Assembly: GCF_000224145.3 (NCBI RefSeq)
Contig: NW_004190438.2
Location: 145,528 to 209,527, forward strand
Direction: 5' to 3'
DNA from: Ciona intestinalis
Taxonomy: Eukaryota; Chordata; Ascidiacea; Phlebobranchia; Cionidae
Length of the DNA: 64,000 nucleotides
The notes under the pieces are model-generated. The model worked only from the letters and a program-made list of their open reading frames with translations. It did not search any database and was not told the origin of the DNA. The position numbers and the translations under genes were made by a program. Shown piece after piece: positions 51,705-64,000 of this stretch; position 1 is the first letter of the stretch, and every line of letters starts with the position of its first letter.

Positions 51705-52531
51705 ATTAGGCCAGTTTAGTTATTTGATAGGCTAACGCTTACAGTTTAGCGCTTGTTTATTAAGTTGCAATAAACTTGGTCTACCAGTTGGCCTTTTTCG
51801 GCTAGATATGCGGGACGTTCGGCTAGAAATGCGGATACTACTAATCAGACTCCGTATATACGGACTCTGCTACTAATAAGTCGCACACGGGGTAATGATT
51901 ACAATAAACAGTACATTTAATCTTGGGCGGTGTATGTTTTTGCTACGATATTTTACACAAGCAGACATATAATAAATGAATGAAGAAAATTTCTTTTGTC
52001 TTATCGGTCACGATATCAAAAAAAATTATGGCACTTGGAGGCAGCAAATATGTTAAAGAAATATATAAGAAGAATATTATGAAAATGAAAATAATAAATA
52101 TATTCATACATATATATATATATAGACAAATTTAAAGAAGAGAAGCTGGTAATCAACAGAGAAGGGTTATAGATCAGCAGAATTAAATAAATGAAAAAAT
52201 AAAATATGAACAAAACTCAGTGACATGCAGATGTGTGCTATATAACAATTATAATGTGAGGTACAGAAACAGTATAGCTTAATAGACAGAGTTCTATTAC
52301 GACCGACACAAGGGTAGTTAGAAAATTAAACAAACGAAAAACACAAAGTTGGCGGTATATATATACGTTAATGTATTACGAACTGTAAGTTAAGTGTGGT
52401 GGCAAAAGCATTCGGAATAGCCGTTACTTATTAACTAAACTTATTGTAGGTGCATTTAACACATGACGGAACAAGCAAGCTAAAATCTTGCAATAACAAC
52501 GCAGTCGAAAGTATAATTGAATTACGATAAA

Positions 52532-54397
52532 ATGAAAGTAATATATGCTGGTTACGCCAAAACTGGGACCAAAACCATGGCAGCTGTGTTCAATGAATTT
52601 GGTTATAAAACGTATGATTGGCTTGAAAACTCGTGGTATCTTGGAAAAGATTGGAGAAAAATATTGAAAGAAGGTGGAACTGTGGCCGATTTCAGAAGAA
52701 TGTACGAAGGTATGGACGCAGTGGTTGATGCTCCTTGTTATACCTTTTGGGAAGAAATATTAGAAGCTTACCCGGAATCAAAGGTCTTTATTTTTATATT
52801 TTGTTAACCTTTTTAACAGGGGTGCCGTTGTTATTAAACTCACATGTTAATCGAGCGACTTCACGTCGCTAAGTTTAATCAGTACCTATTGTAACTCGAA
52901 TTAATTCTTGATCGAATACCCAAGTCTTATATAGCTTCTTCTAAATACATTGTGTGTTTAATTGTTTGATTTGAAAAGATTTGGAATATTCTATGTGTTT
53001 GTATATCGAGCGTTAAAAGAAAGAAAAGTGCGTTGTTACCAAGGTACCATTTTAAGGTTTGGTCAAGTTGAATTTGGTCATGAGATTACCATTTTGATCT
53101 TTCGTATATCTGCAGATAATATTTTCCATTCGAGATGAAGACGATTGGGTGCGAAGTTTAAAGCAAACATTGGATTCCTTGCTAGACCAAACTATGTACG
53201 TTTTATTGCAAGTGCTCTCCTATTCTGCATGGCAGCATTTTCAGTTTACTTCAGCTTGTTGTAAGTTAACAGACTTGGTTATTTTCAGGTAAATGTTTAT
53301 TTTGACAACCTCGAACCAAAAGGTTACGAGACATGGGCTTGTGTCGTTGCTACCAATGTGGTGGTTTGTGTTAAATATAACTTGATTTATTCTCGGGTGG
53401 ACGAAAAAACAACAGTAGTTATAACATGGTTATTCTCTTTCATACACACCATGTCAGCGAGTTACTACGAACGTAACTTTGCGGGTGGTTTTTTATCTTT
53501 GTCTGACAATTTCGACAACCGATTAGTTACCACTGAATTGAAGCAGTTATGCCGTTAAGTGTTTTGGCCAATACGACCAGTATGCTAGCAGCGACGAGCC
53601 TTAAGCCTATATTCCGTTTGGGTACACGTTATAACAAACCGTGCCACTGCGCCAATGTTCCTGGGCAAAACACTTATAACGGCAGTTGCTCGAACCCAGT
53701 GGTCACTAATGGGCTGTTTAAATTGTAAACCACACTAAAAACATCTTTCACGTAATTACATACGTGGTAACTGGTAAGTGGGCACGAGCACGAGGTGTGT
53801 GAAACATATCACCCGTGTAATTACAACCGTCGTTTTCCAATCACGTGAAGATTAGAGTAAGTTGCATTTATTTTCTCATTCATAATCTGAAGACAGTTGA
53901 TTTCCTTTTCAGTGCAAGTGGAAGTTGGTTCAACGCAAAAATGGCCTTGGTCAAAATGCCAGCATAACGAGACAGTTTGGAGACGAATGTACAGAAATCA
54001 CAATGCGTACGTTTTGCAGGTACCACCTATACTTGTCAGAGAGGATATTTTTATTCTTACACAATTTTGTCCTTTTTTTCTATGACATTAAAAAGTCCCG
54101 AAAGATAAGTTGTTGTTATACAATTTCAAAGACGGTTGGGAACCAATTTGTAAATTTCTTGGAGAGAAAATCCCGGAAAAAGCCTTTCCACATGCAAATG
54201 CTAGGGCTTCTATTCTTAAAGAATACATGGAAAGTCATCCTATTATGAAAAGAATGAAGCAAGAAGCGATGATTACGATCGGGGTTCTTACTCTTATTGG
54301 GGCGTATGGTGGATACAAAGTTTACCAAAACCCAACAAGTATAAGAGGTTGGATAAACGCAGCGATGTCAAGGTTCACATTTTGGGGACAGTTTTAG
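52532..54397 (+). CDS. Sulfotransfer_4-like protein (tunicate multigene type)
   Basis: Predicted sulfotransferase-fold protein. Four exons: 52532-52783, 53116-53260, 53913-54019, 54110-54397 (TAG stop). The product is about 263 aa. The N-terminus 'MKVIYAGYAKTGTKTM' carries the phosphosulfate-binding loop (G-x-x-x-TGT-K-T) of this family. Later landmarks are 'DAVVDAPCYTFWEEI', 'IIFSIRDEDDWVRSL' and 'YNFKDGWEPICKFLG' with 'PFPHAN'. A hydrophobic segment ('ITIGVLTLIGAYGGYKVY') near the C-terminus may be a membrane anchor. Exons 1-3 join in phase. For exon 4, family comparison favours including the preceding 'VPKDK' codons, but the AG just before them is out of phase by one base. The next AG (before 54110) restores phase. 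Substrate unknown. Confidence 0.8.
53545..53735 (-). repeat. Dispersed short repeat, copy 4
   Basis: Read on the minus strand: CCCATTAGTGACCACTGGGT, CGAGCAACTGCCGTTATAAG, TGTTTTGCCCAGGAACATTG. Lies in intron 2 of the sulfotransferase-like gene. Confidence 0.65.
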
Positions 54398-54918
54398 TTT
54401 TACAAGACTAAAATACATTTGAAAGTTTTTTCATAAACCTTCGTTTTAGTATTAGAATCGGTAGTAAATACTATATAAACATGTTCACGTTCCCACGGCC
54501 TACGCTCTATATTTCGCACAAGCCATTTCTCATAAACTATCCCCAAGTAACTGTGACTGAATTAATTTTATTATCTGTGCTAATGTCATCTAAAATTGAA
54601 CCATGCCTATTTTCTTAGGTACATAATTTTCGTTTATCTCTAAAACTAGTTTTATGAGTGTTAACTCCAACTATTATCATTTTACTGACTGTCTAGCGCC
54701 ACCGTCTGACTGGCTTATATTGCCTTTCTCCTGTCTGGTGCGGCAAACTGGCTGACTTGGGTCTATTTTGGCTATTGTTGGAATCTGGCTATTGTTTATG
54801 ATTCGTGTTATCGTCAATACATCTGTATATATTCATCTAGTGGAGAGCATTAATTAAGTTATAAACAACAGTTGCTTATTCCTTATGGCTAAAACTGCAG
54901 CCGCGTTTGAGTTAAAAG

Positions 54919-55366
54919 CACAGAAATATAAAAAAGAATAGAACGCGCCCACCACTGCCGACAAAAGAGAGAGCATGATACACTTTCTCTCTTTCGCGAG
55001 TTGTTCCCGTTTACTATTGTAGTCAATGAAATCGAGGGCGTTTTATGTAGTTTTTCTTCGTTTTTTTTTACTTAATTTAAAGTTATAGGGTAAAACAACT
55101 GTTTTCTAATATGAGTATACTTCTAACAAACCGTTTGTTTAAAGGTTTTTAATTAAATTTATTAAACATTTAAATTCCCTAAACAAGTGGTAAACTATAA
55201 CCGTTAACCTACCAAATAACCAAACTGGCCTAATAAACTTGAGTAGTTGGTGTAGTTTTTTAAATAAACAGCTAAAACTACTACGCGCCTATCTTTTACA
55301 ATGGAGACCAAGCGAAATGGGACGGAGTTGGCGGTCACGTGAATAGAAAAAAGAACGTATCGCGGT
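54919..55366. mobile_element. Second copy of the CACAGAAATA hAT-like MITE, right end lost
   Basis: Aligns along almost its whole length with 18563-19005: shared words include CGTTTACTATTGTAGTCAAT and CCAAGCGAAATGG..GACGGAGTTGGCGGTCACGTG (two words). It runs out before the right terminal repeat. Confidence 0.85.
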
Positions 55367-57363
55367 TTCGGGCATATTAAAAACTATAGCAGGGGGGCAA
55401 GGAAAGGAATTTTTAAACTTAATTTTCACAGTTTTTTTTTCAAGCATAAAATTATTGTTTCGTGTAAATTATAAGTATATTGCTAATAAAGTTTTATTAT
55501 TCAAACTAACCATTTTTTTTCTTTTAATTCCCTGCCTCTTTGCGACACGCAATCATAGCATATGGTGTGTGAATCTATAAATAACTCTACGTGTTAATAA
55601 AAGCACAATAGTATAGTAGTTTTGGTGATATACCCAAAAACAGACATATGATTTGATTTTTAAATATTGGACAATACATCTTGAAGTATTAACCCCATCC
55701 TGTTATACATATTCCGATTCACCAAAGGTGTGTTATGGTTATTAATCCAGTAAAAATAAAATTAGTAATAAGTTCAAGATATCCCTTTAACACAAAATAC
55801 TTTTCCCAGCAGATTTGTTGTAATAAGTGTTTTAGATGGTCACCAGGCATGCATATAACGAAAGAAACAAAAATTAAAATTTCTGGTAATAGAGTCTTGG
55901 TTGTATAATATTTGCAAATAAATAAAAACAATTCTTATACACGTTTCTTATGTAAGATAATAGTAGAACTTATAAGTCCACAAAGGGTAAGAGTGCACCG
56001 CATGGCTGAAAAGTGTTGTATGACTGGAAAAAGTGATATAATATGATCGAAAAACAAAAGTTACATGACATCTCCGTCCAGCTTTTATCACTATCCTACC
56101 TCAACATTTCGTATTCTATTGCAACACAGACGGTTTCTTTGATGTTTAATGTGTATTTACGTTCATTTTTTTAACTCACGTCGTATAGCTTTCGTGGCCC
56201 TGTATAAGAGCTAGACTCTCTTGTTTGTTTGCCTTTTTACGTAGTGTACTTTTCACACGATTCTTGTAATTTCCTCTTAAAACATACACATAAACACGAT
56301 GTATAAATATTAGTTAAACAAAATATGTCCAGTCTTATGATAGTTCTTTTATTCACTATTCAGTATCTACCAAACATTAGTCAATCACTGCCATTTTTGC
56401 ATAATACGGTGTTGACCGAGTATTTTTGTCAGCATTGAGGTACATATTGATTATAACCGTGTTTTGACTTTAGTAACAAAGTTTAACCTTTAAAATAAAC
56501 AAAAATTTAAAACATTACATAATGTTAGTTTGCTTAAACCTTCTTGTCATTTGTTAACGTAACCTTGCTCTAAGTTATATATAGAATCATTTACCTTACT
56601 TTGTAAATAAACATATTGCTATAAACTAGGCAACACTGTCTTTTGATGTCGGCCACCAGGTTTTTGCCAAAATGTCTGTGTTAACATTTGGTGACTGACA
56701 CTCCTGTTATTGAAGTTAGTTTAAAAATTGCCGTATTTTCGTATTTCGAAAGTGTTATGTATGCATTTTACCGGTTTGATGCAAACAGTTTTGAAGCCTT
56801 CATGTAATCAGTGTTCTCCTAATTTATTTAAAATAACCAAAAAACGCCATCGTGTGTTGTTAGGATCAGAATGCGGTGTACTCATGTTTAGATGTGCGTC
56901 GTCCGTTTGTGTGTAAAAGTAGTTTGACTTTGCAATTTAATAGTTTATTGGTATATATATGGTTTAGTTAAAAAGTACTTGTAGTAATTCTTCGTTATAC
57001 AAAAACTGTAAATCCAATGATAAAAAGAAATTAACCACAAGCGAACTATACGAAATAACTTAAATCAAATGTCATGACTATCATTCAGGGAGTTGTTCGT
57101 CTAAGTGGGCTGTATAAACGTTATTTGCTAAATAACTAAGTAATTTTATAGAATAGATATTGAATGATATTTTAATGAGTGAATTTAGTTCCTTCCATGT
57201 GAGGTGTCGCATCCGCAGTTGTTATAACACAGGTCGGTATTCCTTTCAGCCCGTGGCTAGGAAAAGTTTTGATCCCAAAAGTTTTTTTCGGTTTCATTAA
57301 CACCCACTGTATAATTTTTTTCGCGAGAGACTTTGGGTATTGATTCGAGATTTAACTTTAAAA
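55367..57363. other. Intergenic, no gene recognised
   Basis: AT-rich sequence between the sulfotransferase-like gene and RAB10. Small open frames (55719-55931 minus, 56728-56916 plus) have no recognisable family. Confidence 0.5.
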
Positions 57364-57845
57364 TACATGGGACTATAGGAAGAAGAAGGTACACTTATTC
57401 CGCTAGGAGGCGATACCAAATTCGTTCGTCTCTCTATTCTATGGGGGGGGGGGGTAATTTTTCGGTTTATACACATAAGATTTAAACCTGTAACCCCTAA
57501 CCTCAACTAGTGCTAATCAAACAAAAACAACTCTAAGAAATTAGTATTCCACTGTGCGGGACTTGAACCCGATAAAAATGAAACAGAAAGTAAATAATGA
57601 CCACACGCTAACCGTTACACCACAGACTCGACGACAGTAAAGAGACAAAAGTATATAACTGACCTAATGTGGGAAAGATGTTCTTACTAAATATTTATAA
57701 AGGCATTATTAATATTTAATTAATTTGTTTTGCACTTATTAACATTTTGTAGTTTTGTTTTGTTCGTTTTTACGTATTTTTTAATTTAAATAATTACTGA
57801 CACCTAGCGGAAAAAGTGTACCTTCTTCTTCGTATAGTCCAATGT
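57364..57845. mobile_element. 482-bp MITE with 8-bp TSD CTTTAAAA, carrying a tRNA-like segment
   Basis: The ends are inverted: ACATGGGACTATAGGAAGAAG-like at the left (key word GACTATA-GAAGAAGAAGGTACAC) and the inverse at the right (CTTCTTCGTATAGTCCAATGT). CTTTAAAA is duplicated at 57356-57363 and 57846-57853. The interior contains a G-run (57443-57452) and a tRNA-like sequence on the minus strand. Confidence 0.85.
57550..57628 (-). tRNA. tRNA-like pseudogene or SINE head
   Basis: On the minus strand, TGGTGTAACGGTTAGCGTG fits a Pol III A box and GGTTCAAGTCC a B box, spaced as in a tRNA. The T arm CGGG-TTCAAGT-CCCG is intact, and CTGTG pairs with CACAG as an acceptor stem. The anticodon arm is not recognisable (A/T-rich), so it is not a working tRNA. 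Confidence 0.55.
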
Positions 57846-58218
57846 CTTTAAAATGCGCGAAAGCATGCTTTGACACCGCAATTCCTCTGACTTGTGTTAG
57901 GTTAACTATTTATTACTTCACACTAGCAATATTCTCTGTTTGATACACGGTTGGATAAGATCGCTTGAACAGATTGTGACACTGCACTGGATTTCTATAT
58001 CAGTACTTTTAAATGTGCCGAATAGTAGATGTTTGAGCTGGGGGTATTTTTTGTTTATTGTGCAATTTTATCTGCAGACAGCAGTTTATCTGGAAAAGTG
58101 GAAAAATTGCAAAATTATTTTTTTTTCAGTTAAGCGGAAACTTGAAAATTGATATTTTGTTGTCTGTTGAAGTAGTTTATCTAACAACACAAATAGTTTT
58201 TTCGTAAAGTAGGAAATA

Positions 58219-61200
58219 ATGGCAAAAAAGACTTACGATTTGCTCTTCAAGTTATTACTGATCGGAGACTCTGGTGTTGGTAAGACATGCGTGTTGTTTC
58301 GTTTTTCTGATGATGCTTTCAATACAACATTCATTTCGACTATTGGTAAGTAAAAGTGTTTCTATACTGTTTAAACCCTTTGGTTAAGAGTAATGCAAAT
58401 ATGCATTCTGGAACAGGTGTTTACAAAAATTATTGGTCGTTGGTAAAAAGTTGTTACAGTTTGTTTTTTTTTAAAGAGGAAAGAATTATCTACCTACAAA
58501 CCTTTAAAAATGGCATCATAAGCATAGACTCAAAAAAATTTTAATAAACTTGGTTAAAAAATCTTGATGTATTTTTTAGTAATATTATCATCATTAAGGT
58601 GACTTGGTGTTGAGTATGGGGTGACAAGACACCAGGAGAACATTTATTTAACCTTCTATAAATGGTTTTTATCAGATTTAAGCAAGATGTTGAAATCATT
58701 GTCTACTCCTACATACTAGTTGTAATAAATAGGGATTTAAAATTATGGATTTATAAAAGAAATGTTCTTCAATATACGAGCTCAAAATTTATTTACATTT
58801 TTTTCTAAGCTACATTTTATAACCAATATGTGGAACAAATGTAATTTTATCTAACAGACCATCTTAAAACAATTATTGTTTACCTATATTCAGGTTGTAA
58901 CGGTCATTGCTATTTAATATTAGGTCTACTAAATATGGAAGAATAACCAGTTGCCAGTTTGGTTTATTTAGGTTAATACTTTATGAATATATATATTTTT
59001 ATACTATTTTTAATGTTTTTCAGGAATTGATTTTAAAATTAAAACTGTGGAACTCAATGGAAAGAAAATTAAACTGCAGATTTGGTAATCATAAAGTTTT
59101 ACTTTAATTTTTTTGCAAATTGGTAGGAACGTGCTGATGAACCAACATCCAAGTATTTCATCATGTAATCATAACTTTGGGTGACATTATAATTCTTGCC
59201 CTCAATAATTTTGAATTCTTATTACTTCCTATTTTTTTCTGGCTGTGCAAATGTGTGAACCTTTTCTTTTTAATGTTAAGCCAATAAGGACTGTTAACGA
59301 CATATTTGGGTTTATTTGGGTATTATAGTACTTGAGGTGAGGGTGGATTTGCAAACATTTTACAAACTTTATGTTTAGGATGTCAAAATACTTGCATTGC
59401 AGTAGTCATGAGTCATGACTTATGTGTTCTGAGAAACTTGGACAAAGGAGTGGAGTAAACAAACAGAACTCGCTAAAATTTTAAGCGCCCCCAAAAAAAA
59501 TACAATTCCACAAAACCACACTTAATATATATATATATAACATTATCGTTACTCAGACAAAGTATGGATCAAATCATTGTATTTAAATTAACATTGTTAA
59601 ATTTGACAGGGACACAGCAGGTCAAGAAAGATTTCACACAATCACCACTTCCTATTATAGAGGAGCGAATGGTATTATGTTGGTTTATGATATAACAAAC
59701 ACAAAGAGTTTTGAAAACATTTCGAAGTGGTTAAGAAACATTGAAGAGGTATTTTTTTATACATAACGTTTAGTTGACCTGGTTACTTTGGTTAAGAACA
59801 AGTAAATATTTAAAAAAATATTTTGTTACAATATTTTTAACATATTAAACTTCAATAAAAGTAAATACTAAATATATATTATATCATATATATATTATAT
59901 CATTAATTGTAAGAATTTATGGATCCTAAGCATTTTAAAAATAAAGAAGCAAAAGCTAACTGATTAGTGATTACAGTGCTGTAAAGAAATAGCACATTTG
60001 AGACTGTTATACTAGTGGTTCACTTTCCAGGGGGAAATCACTGTAATTGTTTACACTACACAGTATACTGAAGTGTGTAGTCATGCTTCACACCTCATTC
60101 AAGTCATGTTGGTGATTTAGTTCTCGTTTATGTAAATAATATCTCACCTACACTCTTTATATTTCTCATCTTAACCCTAGGGACATGATTTTAATGTCAC
60201 ATACCTAAATACTAAAACATACCTTCTGTTTTTTTCTAATGCGAAATATTATTTAGTTGAGGATTGTTTGGATAAGGCATACATCATTTATTCTTACCCT
60301 GACTTGCTAACTAGTAAAATATTTATCAAATTTACCACAGCATGCAAGTGAGGATGTGGAAAAAATGTTGTTGGGAAATAAATGCGATATGGAAGATAAG
60401 AGGATGATTAGCAAGGAAAGAGGAGAAATGGTAAATAAATAGTATTTTTCGAACTTTAGACAAATTCTCATCGAATCCCATGCTTCATTTTTTGGCATAA
60501 AAGATGCACTTACCGTCGTGTGGAAATGTTTTTTGTTAGTTGAATTCAAACTGCATTCAAAATGCAAGCTTAAAATTGATTTGTAGTAGCACAATTAGTG
60601 TGAGAAGGTAATACCGGCACCAAGTTGTATTGACAATGGTTGCCCATCATCACTTAACCTTTTTATAGTTCCAAAGTGTAAAATGTCTTATTTTTAGTCC
60701 AAACAGAAAAAAGATACTATAAATTGTGTTATTAAAAAAGTATAAAATATGTCTAACATGTAGATTGCAAAAGAACACGGAATAAAGTTTTATGAAACTA
60801 GTGCCAAGAATAACATTAATATTGAGACGGCCTTTATTGCTCTTGCAACGGATATTTTACATAAGGTATGTATCTGAGTGTATTAAAGATTATTTGGGTT
60901 TGAAAATTCAAACTTATTTTATCATATACTTTTTGATTACTTAGCTTATAGTTTTACTCAGAATGATTTTAAATGTTGGCTTATGCCATATTTATTTTAA
61001 ATTTACATCTCAAAATCCATGATGTTTTATATTTCCATTGTTGTTATTTATACGCACACGCAGAATAAAGGATATATTAAATGATGTGCTTATTGTTTAA
61101 AGACATTTATTTATTTTTTTTTTAAACTTGTATAGACTCCAGTGAAGGAGACAGGTGCAGGCAGTGCTGGTGTTGATGTCACACAACAAAGACAATCATC

Positions 61201-61225
61201 CCGTTCTTGCTGTTCTAACTATTGA
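58219..61225 (+). CDS. RAB10: Rab10 small GTPase
   Basis: Prenylated GTPase that directs exocytic and endosomal membrane traffic. Six exons in phase: 58219-58345, 59024-59084, 59610-59748, 60341-60430, 60764-60865, 61136-61225. The product is 202 aa (human 200). The N-terminus '[17 protein letters not shown]' is that of RAB10. Motifs: GDSGVGKT (16-23), switch I 'TTFISTIG', 'WDTAGQERF', 'NKCD', 'ETSAK'. Thr73 in '[11 protein letters not shown]', the LRRK2 target in mammals, is conserved. The tail differs: it ends Cys-Cys-Ser-Asn-Tyr, a CCxxx type as in RAB11, where vertebrate RAB10 ends in two cysteines. The start is the first ATG in a family-consistent position. Confidence 0.96.
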
Positions 61226-61602
61226 TCTATAAAAGTTCTTTTACAAATAATGCCTAACAGACTGACATGTGTTCGTGGTCGTGCAGTTATCCCAAGCTAT
61301 AGCCGCGGCCGAGTCAATTTTTTGCCTGTTTCCATTTTTGTCCATATCTCTTTGCATGGAAACATAAGGGTTAAAAATCATGAAGATTAAACTAAGATAT
61401 TTCCTTAGTAGTTGTTATTATTTTATTTAGTTGTTCCAGTTAACAAAGCAGCATGATATTTTTTTACATCTTCTGCTTTTAAAACAAAAATATTCCATTA
61501 ATCTAGTAAATATTGTGACATCAAATATACACTTCTATAAATAGTTTAATATACCTATTGATACAAAGTTGGTTAAATTTAAAATGTTAAATGTATTTTC
61601 CT

Positions 61603-61608
61603 AATAAA
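61603..61608 (+). terminator. Candidate poly(A) signal of RAB10
   Basis: AATAAA about 380 bases after the stop. Further hexamers lie near 61796 and 61886, so the 3' end may be variable. Confidence 0.4.
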
Positions 61609-63206
61609 TAGTGTAAAATTTTCCGTTTTAATTACCACCATGTTTATCCCTATCAAAGTATAATCTTTTATTTGTTATGTATGGCACATCATGTGTATGT
61701 GCTGGTACAGTGCTTACATATTTGAATGGTGTATAATGCATTTCTGTACCGTAAGTGTATAAACCAACATTACCCCTGTGTTTACTAATTAATTAAATAA
61801 ATATAGTTGTTCAGTTGACATTAGACCACCCAAATGATATGTAATATAGACGGGATCATTAATCAAAAACACTTAATATATGCTCAATAAAGCAAAAGTG
61901 CTAAATGTGTGTTTTGTGTTATTTTATGGAGTTAAAATTACACAGCTAAATAGAATTGCAATAATTGAACGTTATCTGGGTTGTTGAGACATCATGATAA
62001 CATAATTTAATTACTTGATTATCATTTGTTCGTTTTCGTTAATTATTTTTACATACGTTGATGAGAATGAATGAATGAATGAAAGAAATAAGACTGTCCA
62101 CTTAAAAAGACTAATGTCGAGTAAGTTCAATACAGGCGGAGAATTTCTAGCACGTATGTAACATATAATGTATCATAAACTACATCTACCCACTTAAAAA
62201 CACTTCACATGGTATGGAGAGCTCAAGATAACATAATCGCACAGACCACCCCGGATACCACTGTTAACAAGACTTTATGTAGCAACCCAGCTTGTACTAC
62301 GGTAACTTCCAAATGAGTAAGGAAGAATGTAAATACAAAGACCAGCAACTCTTGATGTACTTACTTTCCGCAGCAGAATTATACCAGGTATTGTTTGTGC
62401 ATTTTTGATGCGTAATCTCACAGGAAACCGGACGTTTACCTGTTTTATGGTTGTAACGTAAAAACCCTTATGAACCAACCAGAAGTGTTAAAACTTTCGA
62501 TGCATTTGAAACTTGATTACTGTTGCTGCATTTTTAAAAATAATTACGTCGCATACAGAATATCTGCAGAAATTTAAAATCCGCGACGTCATGATATTAT
62601 CGGGAATCCCCACGTTTGTGACAGGTTAATAAAATGAATTGCTGATGTCACTGATGTGTTTAAACAGAGTTAAGGTGTATCGATATTTTGCTTTTTGCTT
62701 GTTTGTATAGTCGGCGAATAACAAATTTGGTTAAATTTGCGAAATATGCATATTTTTCATGATACTCAGTTACTGATACAGCTATGGTATGTAGAAAGTT
62801 TAATAAGTTCTGCCAGTTTTGTATATTGTTTTGAAAACATCGGGCTAATTTGAGAAATAACTATTTTTATGTCCTAGCTAGATGGCAGTCATTCATTTAA
62901 CAAAATTGCGTTATAGCAAAATATCCTAAAAAGTAATATAAACATGAAAAAATAAGAAAAATATTAATAGCATAAATATGAACATCGAACATAAATTGTT
63001 CTGCTTTTTTTAGTAATTGATGATGGTTTGAAGCTGGCTACAACTAAAATATAATCATAAACACAATTTTTTAATGTTATTGATTTAATAAATAGGGCAC
63101 TCTGCTACTTGTATTTTGTAAGTTTGGTAACATTGTTCCTATTACACTTTGGTCGTTTTTATATGCCTACATTGCTACGTACCCCAACTCGTCACGGTTT
63201 GTGTGT
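61609..63206. other. RAB10 3' flank and intergenic sequence
   Basis: No gene recognised. (GAAT)n-like short repeat near 62066. Open frame 62275-62478 (minus) has no family signature. Confidence 0.5.
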
Positions 63207-63214
63207 AATTAAAA

Positions 63215-63837
63215 CAGTGGTTCTTAAACCGGGGGGCGTGAAACACTCGGAAGGGGGCGCGAAAAACTATAAAATAAAGTGTTATTACAGTGGTGTTCAA
63301 AAGGCTATAAAATACGACGCACGTAAAAGTTAAATTAAAAAAGCAAACGTTTAAGTCTGTTTTTAAACCTCTTACACATGCTAAATGATGAAGTGTCAAT
63401 TCCTATTATGACGCAAATAATCGCCATGTGAATTGCTATTATGTCGTAATTAATTGCCAGGCAAACAATCGCTATTACGATGCAATGAATCCCTACTAAT
63501 TCGTAACAAACAGTCTACCTGCTAGTTAAGAAAAACATGGTAAATGCTGTAGTAGTGTAGTGTAGTGTATAAGGTTAAATTACAACGCAAACGTAAACCG
63601 AACAGTTATTTGATCTCACTTTTGCGTTGATCGCGATAATGGGTTTTACACAATAATACAGATACAGTCAACCAAGGGGGCGCGGTTTAAAGCATGTCCA
63701 ATTGTCAGGTTTGGCTGTGGTGGATCATGGCAGTATCAATTGAACACCACTGTGATAATTTAACAAAAAGGGGGGGGGCGCAAGTGTGTTGAGATCTTCA
63801 TTAGGGGGGCGTGCTTCAAAAAGTTTAAGAATCCCCG
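63215..63837. mobile_element. hAT-like MITE, CAGTGGTTCTTAAAC type, 623 bp
   Basis: The left end CAGTGGTTCTTAAACCGGGG is the common hAT terminus of many animals. The right end, inverted, reads CGGGGATTCTTAAACTTTTT (12 of the first 15 positions match). The flanks AATTAAAA (63207-63214) and AGTTAAAA (63838-63845) are an 8-bp TSD with one change. G-runs stand near both ends. No transposase inside. Confidence 0.8.
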
Positions 63838-64000
63838 AGTTAAAAAGTTATAAGGCGAAGTTAACAAGATATTCTTTCCACTTTACATCCTAGTGGTACG
63901 GAAGTTTATAAAAACTGGTCTAAAATTTTAATGGAGTTTTCGGAATATATTCGGGTAAGTTAGGTTTTTGGTAATAAAGTAATCTGTTTAATGTAGATTT

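Overview
The window is animal nuclear DNA, most likely from an ascidian tunicate of the Ciona type. The evidence is AT-rich, intron-rich genes with GT-AG splicing, clear animal orthologs (RPP30, the ACK kinase TNK2, RAB10), a Sulfotransfer_4-like gene of a kind abundant in Ciona, and several foldback or MITE families. The species cannot be fixed from the sequence alone. There are two assembly gaps, 443-953 and 27927-28426. Layout: positions 1 to about 29.1 kb are repeat-rich and largely made of decayed mobile elements. In order they hold: a broken cut-and-paste transposase (minus strand, 1540-4267) split by a 1-kb TA-flanked element; minisatellites at 6.6-7.3 kb and 9.35-9.75 kb; a Ulp1-protease/PHD fragment; a THAP + DDE transposase (plus) facing a YqaJ nuclease/PHD gene (minus), resembling an ISL2EU/IS4EU-type transposon; a UBZ zinc-finger fragment; a 'CGGQNRN' transposon ORF fragment; a gag remnant of an LTR retrotransposon; an ankyrin-repeat minisatellite; a 0.9-kb array of 23-bp repeats; and a HECT-type ubiquitin ligase gene next to an integrase-like ORF. 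Three near-perfect tandem duplications (443, 452 and 244 bp) in this half look like assembly artefacts or very recent duplications. From 29.2 kb on, the sequence is gene-bearing. RPP30 (plus, 5 coding exons, 270 aa) is convergent with TNK2/ACK (minus, 20 coding exons, 33421-51248, 1106 aa: SAM, tyrosine kinase, SH3, CRIB, proline-rich/Mig6-like region, UBA). TNK2 has an approximately 8-kb intron. At its 3' edge lies a phase-matched alternative first exon, which would give a 610-aa kinase-less protein similar in layout to vertebrate MIG6/ERRFI1. The same intron carries six palindromic TGACGTCA (CRE) sites. Next, on the plus strand, come the Sulfotransfer_4-like gene (52532-54397) and RAB10 (58219-61225, 6 exons, 202 aa). 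Mobile DNA in the right half is mostly short non-autonomous elements with clean target-site duplications: hAT-like families with 8-bp TSDs and TA-flanked foldback elements. TNK2 (a CDC42 effector kinase) and RAB10 (a trafficking GTPase) both act in membrane traffic, but nothing here shows that they are co-regulated. All gene models were spliced by eye from codon phase and known protein families; no search was run.
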